A stretch of DNA of 64,000 nucleotides. It comes from Mercenaria mercenaria (Eukaryota > Mollusca > Bivalvia > Venerida > Veneridae). The stretch is from assembly GCF_021730395.1 (NCBI RefSeq), contig NC_069367.1, forward strand, positions 11,158,501 through 11,222,500, written 5' to 3'. Shown here piece after piece: positions 58,007 to 64,000 of the stretch. The notes under the pieces were generated by a model. It saw only the letters and a program-made list of their open reading frames with translations. It was not told the DNA's origin and searched no databases. The position numbers and the translations under genes are program-made. The number at the start of each line of letters is the position of its first letter. Position 1 is the stretch's first letter.

Positions 58007-59356
58007 TCAATTTCTCCTGTCTCCTGTTTTCAAAATTGTTTTTTCTTGATAATTGATATCATCACAGCCTCTTGTTGGTGTCAATGGAATGACTGAATGG
58101 ACATTCTCGGACGCCGTTGATCGCAAGGCGGTAGATCTGCTGAATACCCTGTTTCTACTGTTGTTTGAACTACTGCGCTCTCTCGATGACATTGAAAGCG
58201 ATCGAAGCCTGGCTAAGCCGCGTTTGAAAGCTCCGCAGGTTAGAAGTTTTAACACCTTGTGCCGGAAGTCACGCATCATGAAGCAATAGATCCAGAAGTT
58301 GGCACTGAAGCTTACCGTAAGTGCGATTTCATATACGCATATAATGATGTGGTTACGTAAGGACGAGATCCCATTGTAATTACCTCCGTGTTTGAAGACT
58401 ACAAACACCAGTCTGTAGATGCCATGCGGTAGCTCTGGAATGAGGAAGAACAGAACAATTAAAGCGGCGGTGTAAGTGATAATTTTATCACGCGTAGAAC
58501 GACTGACACTTATCTCGAGTGACATCGTTGACACCCTTTGTTGTGCCTTTTTAAGTTCTTCTATCGTGATAATTGTCAAGGTAACCAACAATATACAAGG
58601 AAGTAAATGTTGTAATGTTACACAGAACCACAAATACATGCATGACTCCTTGCAAGGGATTTCCGTCTGCCATCGGCATCTGACATGTCCAAGTTTATTG
58701 TTCACCAAATGGTACACGTGCATTACGATTGCTATGCAATATATAACAATTATGCTTGCAAACGTTTTCCAAAATGTACATATACGTCCTGAAATGAATG
58801 GATGACAAACACACATGTATCTCTGGATACACAAAACTACAGTCTGCCAGACGGAAACTGTATGGAAAACTCGAGAAACATAAAATCTCAGGATCATGTA
58901 AGTGTTACACCATTCTCTGGAAAGGAAGACTCGATCAACTGCATAGACGCCGAAACCATTCGCTAGTAATGTGATGCCGGTCATTGTATCGGAGAACGCT
59001 ATGCTTACAAACAAGAGGTTTGTCGCCTTTCCTCGGTTTTTCTTGGTTAAGAAAAATCCAACAACGAATAAATTTGTAAGCGTTGTCAGTAGAATAAGAA
59101 CTGGTTGAAAGTATCCAAGCGCGTACTTTTCAAAATCGTAGATTTCGAAAAAGTAATCTTCGTCCTCGTAGTAATTTTCGTCCTCGTAGTAATAGGAATA
59201 GGTATCAAATGTTGCAGTGGTATCATAATCATAGTAGTCATCAACAGATTCATTCGATCTAAACGGTGCACTATCGATAGTTACATTAGCTATGGACGCG
59301 TCGTCACTGCTTCCTGTAAAATAAAAGATGTCTGTAGAAACTGTTGTATTCTCCAT
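58007..59356 (-). CDS. SPR/DMSR-like neuropeptide GPCR, paralogue D
   Basis: A 449-residue single-exon receptor, the most diverged of the four. The N-terminus (1-81) holds YYDYDTTATFDTYSYYYEDENYYEDEDYFFE, with sequons N3, N24 and N35. QRY lies at 178-180; the ELPHG and NFWIY motifs are kept. The tail lacks a GSVRTTLSR-type segment. The extreme C-terminus reads ILKTGDRRN, but a +1 frame over the same DNA encodes GEIDTNDDDVFM followed by a stop, matching the DDTNDDVFM end of A-C. So a one-base frameshift just before the end has replaced the conserved last residues (real, or a sequence error near an A-rich stretch). The 7TM core is intact. An in-frame TAA lies six codons upstream of the Met. Diverged flanking similarity to the other units extends to about 59880. 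Confidence 0.92.
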   Translation of the reverse strand: MENTTVSTDIFYFTGSSDDASIANVTIDSAPFRSNESVDDYYDYDTTATFDTYSYYYEDENYYEDEDYFFEIYDFEKYALGYFQPVLILLTTLTNLFVVGFFLTKKNRGKATNLLFVSIAFSDTMTGITLLANGFGVYAVDRVFLSREWCNTYMILRFYVSRVFHTVSVWQTVVLCIQRYMCVCHPFISGRICTFWKTFASIIVIYCIAIVMHVYHLVNNKLGHVRCRWQTEIPCKESCMYLWFCVTLQHLLPCILLVTLTIITIEELKKAQQRVSTMSLEISVSRSTRDKIITYTAALIVLFFLIPELPHGIYRLVFVVFKHGGNYNGISSLRNHIIICVYEIALTVSFSANFWIYCFMMRDFRHKVLKLLTCGAFKRGLARLRSLSMSSRERSSSNNSRNRVFSRSTALRSTASENVHSVIPLTPTRGCDDINYQEKTILKTGDRRN

Positions 59357-59526
59357 TTTAAGATATCTCAGTTAACAACACAAACGTATGTATTTGTCTA
59401 CATTGCCCATTCTCAATCTTAACAATGCGTGTAAAGTGTGAATGAGGTCCTTCAATGATGACTAATTTTATGTAATTTCTTCCTATATCAGATGTGATTA
59501 AATTTTCCAGCTAATCTACTTGTTAA

Positions 59527-59560
59527 GTAATTAAGTAGATAGAAAGCAGACTTAACGATT
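59527..59560 (-). promoter_or_regulatory. Conserved element upstream of receptor D (diverged)
   Basis: gtaattaagtagatagaaagcagacttaacgat, about 180 bp 5' of the start; best-conserved part of the flank compared with units A-C. Confidence 0.35.
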
Positions 59561-60382
59561 TCCATCTAAGAAATTAAAACGAAACAATAAATATTGTGCC
59601 TATAGTTAAAATGAATGTTGTTTCATCGGCACATGAGAACACGAATTGTAAAATGATGTGAGCTTTCATTTTTTATTTGCTTTGGACCGCCACTCTAGAC
59701 ATCTCTTTAAGCACTTATTTTATTAAGTACTTGACTATAAATTCAATGAATAGAGAGCTAGGATGTTCACAAAAAAATCTTGTATCCAATATCACAAACT
59801 ATTTAAAAGATTTTACTTGAACATCCGGTTGGAACGGAAATCCATTTGGTCTTTGTCAATACTTCAACATGTTTGTTCTGTTACGTCCTATGCAAAAATA
59901 CAAAAAAAAAACTTAATTTCAGTCAAGCCTTTTACAAGTTCAAATCAAACAATAATTTTCACAAAGACCAGCAGCTTAAATATGATTTAAAAGATTTCGT
60001 CTATGTTCTTTAGATTTTTTTTTTTTTTGCATTGAAATTCCTGTCAAAACAATATGTTTCTGTTTTGTTTTGTTTTTACTCTTACATTACTTGCCTTCGA
60101 TATCAACTACACATATTAGGTTATGGATACAATTTCATGTAGCATGTATTTCGTGTTAATGTCATCAACTATTAAATCATGTTTCAAATGTGCTTCAAAA
60201 TTCATACTACATTGTTTTGTCTTACATTTGTATTACAATTTCCTTATTGTATTATATACAGTTATTCAGTAGGTTAAAAGAGCGTTTGATATTATAACTA
60301 ACCACATAAAACATACATGTATGTATGAACTGTGTTTTTAAGTCATTGTTATAAGCTTCTTATAGTTAATGAAATAATATAT
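59561..60382. other. Intergenic, upstream flank of receptor D
   Basis: To about 59880 it keeps weak colinear similarity to the 5' flanks of A and B (aagtacttgactataaattcaatgaatag, catccggttggaa, gtcaatacttcaacatg). Beyond that nothing is recognised. Confidence 0.45.
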
Positions 60383-60584
60383 AAGCAGTGCCACGGGAAA
60401 ACCAACATAGTGGCTTTGCGACCAGCATGGATCCAGACCAGCCTGCGCATCTCAGAGTCTATTGCAATTAGAGAAACTGTTAGCGAGCAGCATGGATCAT
60501 GACCAGACTGCGCGGATGCGCAGGCTGGTCTGGATCCATGCTGGTCGCAAAACCACTATGTTGGTTTTCTCATGGCACGGCTCA
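60383..60584. mobile_element. Palindromic foldback MITE, copy 5
   Basis: Right arm complete; the left arm has lost the inner gcgcagtctggtcaggatcc part. Ends are aagcagtgccacggg and ctcatggcacggctca. Confidence 0.86.
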
Positions 60585-61185
60585 TATTTTCATCTGTGCG
60601 AAAAGGTTCAAGGCTTCTAAATTCTCTTCTTCCATTTAAACAATTGTGTTGATTTCTAAGACATACTTACGTCCCAATAATATCAGACTATAACAATAGT
60701 TGGAAATTTAATAGTTTCAACCAGTTCAGCAAAATTGTGTTTCATTGTTCTGAGCAGGTCTTGTGATGCCATTTGAAAAATATATATATACATGTATATA
60801 TATGGATGAATATCCGCTTTTACCTCGAAAGTAAAGGCATATTAGACTCAAATTACGTAGCTGAACAAAAACAGGAAAAACAAGCACATTCAATGAATTC
60901 GTATCCCCCGACGAAAGGGTTTGCGGTGAGGAATGGCAAAAAAATATACCTGGCAAAAAAATTAAGGATGTTACTAAGAAGCAAATAATTTCATTAGTCA
61001 AAATCATTTTAACAGAAAATGAATGCTTTTTGGGGGGAGGGGGGGGGGGTGCTGATGCATGATCGGGGTGGTGGGCATGACTGAGTGGAGAGTGAGGTGA
61101 GGGAACGGAACAACTTTGCATGTTGATAAAATATTCATGGAAAAGTTGAGAAAAAAAAATAGAGATGCTTTTGAGAAAAGCGCAT
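60585..61185. other. Intergenic with G-tract
   Basis: No supported gene. The 159-codon minus-strand frame at 60726-61205 is Pro/Ser-rich because it crosses a G/C homopolymer (61034-61051) and has no family signature, so it is treated as chance. Confidence 0.5.
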
Positions 61186-61696
61186 GTCTCCCACGACTGC
61201 CCCATTGAAAAATGTGTAGTTTCTCTCCATGGCTTTGATGAGTGGACCCCATTGAAAAATGTCTAGTTTCTCTCGACGGCTTTGATGAGTGGACCCAATC
61301 AGTAATTCAAGGGCTATAATTCAAAAGTGCCTGGGCGGATTTGGCTAGTTATCGAACTTGGCCGAGGTCTTATGGTCAAACACATTTTATTCAAGTTTAG
61401 TGAAGATTGGATGAGAAATGTTCGACTTAGAGTGCGGACAAGCTTTGTGACAGACAGACACACACACACACACACACACAGACACACAGACTGGAGTAAA
61501 TCAATATGTCTCCCACACCACTGTGGGAGGGTGTGTGACCAAGGCAACAACTTCACATGTTTATAATAAATGTTCATGGAAAAGAATGAAAGAAGTTTAA
61601 TAAAATTCTACCAATTGGTTCGTTTGTTATGTATAAATCTGTGAATTTTTTAACAATTAAAGGGCAATAACTCTAAAAGAAACTGAATCCCTCCCC

Positions 61697-61727
<31 letters not shown>

Positions 61728-62070
61728 AAAAAAATTGACGGGCATCATCGTGGTATGCTGGTTCATGTTTGTTTCAAGTTTTATGAAATTCTATCTGATA
61801 GTTACTGAGAAATTGCTGCAGACGGACATTTTTGGGCATTTTTCAGTAAATAAAGGGCAATAACTCTAAGGAAAATTTACCAATCCAAAAAAAAACTTGA
61901 CGGGCATCATTCGCAGTATGTTGGTTCATGTTTTTTTCAAGTTTCATGAAATTTTACCTGCTAGTTACTGAGAAATGGCTGCGGACGGACGGACGGACGC
62001 ACGCACGCACGCACGGACAACGCCATTTCAATACCCCTCTCCCGATTTCATCGGCGGGGGATAATAACTA
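61186..62070 (+). repeat. Complex of degenerate dispersed repeats and simple repeats
   Basis: Contains a 54-bp direct duplication (ccccattgaaaaatgt-tagtttctctc-ggctttgatgagtggacc at 61200 and 61249). Also here are a 'gcctgggcggatttggctagttatcgaacttgg' repeat, a (CA)n run (61458-61480), and a C-run/A-run (61690-61734). A ~190-bp direct duplication begins at 'gggcaataactcta' (61662 and 61854). A (GGAC)n/(GCAC)n run (61984-62020) leads to a cccgatttcatcggcggggg end. Such stretches are typical repeats of bivalve genomes by recollection. No gene. Confidence 0.7.
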
Positions 62071-63299
62071 CGTTAGTTTATGTAAATATAAAATAAACAA
62101 GTTTAAAAAAAATAACAGTATTATGCATAAGGTTTTAAATAGTACACCCTGTATACATTTATAGCTAAACACAGTATTTATGTTACAGCCGCTAAAAATG
62201 GAAGTTTCTTTTTAAACAGTCGACTGCATGGCATTAAATTATAAATGTTGCTGTACACAGACAATTCGTTTATATACAAGTATCCAGTTTAGTTAAATAC
62301 ATCAAGTGAGGATTTTCTGCATTCGAAGAAAATACCTAAAGATAACATATTTCATCGGACGATGGCCATTGGATATGTTTAAGCGATAGCCCTTCAAACT
62401 GAATACTTAGTATTCACAAATAATTATAAAGAAATACTCAAAAAGTGTATGAAGATCAATAGCCACACCAGGCATGAACTTGTCATCTCTAATGCACGGC
62501 TGTGTTAACCTTTTTATACATTCCCGTAAATATTTCGAAATAAGTTGCACACCACTGCCCTTTTCTAAGAGCGATACCATCACAATAAGGCAAAGTAAAT
62601 GCTTTAAATGAATTAACTCTACAAACATGATACAATACAAAGGTTTTTGAGCATTGAGGCCAATCAAAAATGTTTGTTTACGATGGCCTTAAATAAAATG
62701 AACCTTTGTGGACTCGGCCAGGTTGTAGATTTATTACAGGAATTCTCTATCCATATTCTTTAATGCCTACATTATTGAGATATTAAGGTGTTTGATTCTA
62801 GTTTCTATTAACATATAATAATGACTGATTTGGTGGCCCGTGCTGTTAACTAATTTTGCACCTGAAAATGGTATTTTGTACTGCGGTACAGCCTTCATTT
62901 GTATGAATTAATTATGTTGGCCTAATATAGGCTTCATATGTTTCATAGGTGCATTGTAACGCCACGAAGCGTTCAAACCAATCGAATAAGTGGCATGGGG
63001 AATCCATCTACAGACAACCTCTGACAAGCAGGTGCATTATTTCCTTATTTCGTATTAAAACTGCCTCAAATATCGCAAATATCGCATAATGTGGAGCGGT
63101 ATTCAAGGAGATAATATTCAACAAGTAAAATCAATTATTATTCATTTGTACATCCAAATGTATGAAAACCTAAAATTACATATGAAGTCATGAACGCTAG
63201 AATGACGTCACGTTAACGTGCGGTGACGTCAATGTTTTTTGCGACCAAGAAAGAACGCTACTATATTTCATCTGCTGTTTTAGATTAAGGGCATATTAG
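62071..63299. other. Intergenic, no gene recognised
   Basis: AT-rich with no domain-bearing frame. The 86-codon minus frame at 62407-62667 is not recognisable. Confidence 0.4.
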
Positions 63300-63478
63300 A
63301 ATCGAAATAATTTATACCAACACCGTGTTTTAACACTATTTATGCACTCGGACGGTAATACGTCGTACAAATAATTTCACTCGGGCTGCGCCCTCGTGAA
63401 ATTATGACGCCCGACGTATAACCGCCCATCGTGCATAAATAGCGTTAAACACTCTTTTCCTATAAATTATTTCTTAAT
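63300..63478. repeat. Foldback element of about 175 bp
   Basis: gaaataatttata...aacac-gtgttttaacactatttatgcac-cggacgg and the later cccatcgtgcataaatagcgttaaacac...tataaattatttc are inverted arms. The centre, aatttcactcgggctgcgccctcgtgaaatt, is itself a hairpin. Confidence 0.75.
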
Positions 63479-64000
63479 TAAAGTCTAATAAATCTGTGTA
63501 TAAAGCACGTTTGCATTATAAAGTATGTTTACAAATCTGATTATAATTATAAGAACATATAATATTTTATCTTACAAGTGCGAAAATACTCGATGCCCCG
63601 GTGACCCTACTTCGGTTTTAACAAGTGCGTTTATTACTAGGAACAAAGAGCTATAAAAGTACTTTATACTTCTTTGCTAAGAAATACAAATTCTTCCCAC
63701 TATTTTCATATTATAACAGTATTGTTCTAATTGTAGTCGTTATGTACTTTAAGCTGCTTTAAACATATAGGCAAAAGTGCATATGTGAATTATACCATGT
63801 ATATAAAACTTTGTACATTGTAGTAAATATATGTTTACAAGCAATTTCACGCTTAGTTGCCGTGGATATAATCATTAATGTAATATTATTGGTCTAACGG
63901 GCAAAACAGTTAAAGGGCAGGAAATCGACACTATTTAAGACTGTTTACACCAAATAAGAAGTGACTACTCAGTGCTACATGTGAAGTAGCCCAAAATGCA
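63479..64000. other. Intergenic, no gene recognised
   Basis: AT-rich sequence up to the window edge; nothing supported. Confidence 0.4.

Noticed and set aside
60726-61205. 159-codon Pro-rich minus-strand frame
   Set aside because: Crosses a G/C homopolymer and low-complexity sequence, has no domain, and overlaps repeats; most likely chance.
61459-61480. (CA)n run considered as part of a CRISPR-like or satellite array
   Set aside because: Simple dinucleotide repeat only; no spacer-repeat structure anywhere in this animal-type window.

Overview
The window looks like AT-rich, gene-poor nuclear DNA of an invertebrate animal, most likely a marine bivalve mollusc. That placement is inferred from the receptor family and from repeats that resemble those of clam genomes: tRNA-derived SINEs, a ~220-bp palindromic foldback element, and 'gaccttgacctttgacc' arrays. 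No operons or bacterial features are seen.

Layout. 1-23.2 kb holds no convincing host gene. It contains a decayed LINE 3' end (999-1283, minus), a ~64-bp minisatellite (2640-3020), and a 5'-truncated LINE whose reverse-transcriptase ORF is nearly intact (about 4770-7081, plus). It also holds a TTAA-flanked MITE (8111-8648) and a 58-bp minisatellite (about 15490-17500) split by a hAT-like element with an 8-bp target duplication (16482-17340). 23.2-44 kb and 57.6-60 kb hold the real genes: four single-exon, minus-strand paralogues of a rhodopsin-family neuropeptide receptor of the sex-peptide/myoinhibitory-peptide receptor (SPR) - DMSR type, at 25872-27230, 34521-35909, 41063-42439 and 58007-59356.

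The first three receptors sit in tandem segmental duplications of about 5 kb that include several kb of flanking sequence. The fourth is an older copy about 14 kb further on. Because the duplicated flanks align to each other, each copy serves as an empty site for the others. This dates several insertions to after the duplication and gives their exact ends and target duplications: a tRNA-Thr-like-bearing MITE, two SINEs, a TA-flanked element, a 9-bp-TSD foldback, and a TIR MITE.

44-57.5 kb and 60-64 kb are mostly repeats: SINEs, five copies of one palindromic MITE, two more TIR elements, and simple repeats.

Function. The four receptors presumably bind neuropeptides at the plasma membrane and signal through G proteins. 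They share the 7TM core, but differ in the Tyr/Asp/Glu-rich extracellular N-terminus and in the extreme C-terminus. Two non-coding blocks, one upstream and one downstream, recur with the genes and are candidate regulatory or UTR sequence. No retrovirus, LTR element or Polinton was recognised.
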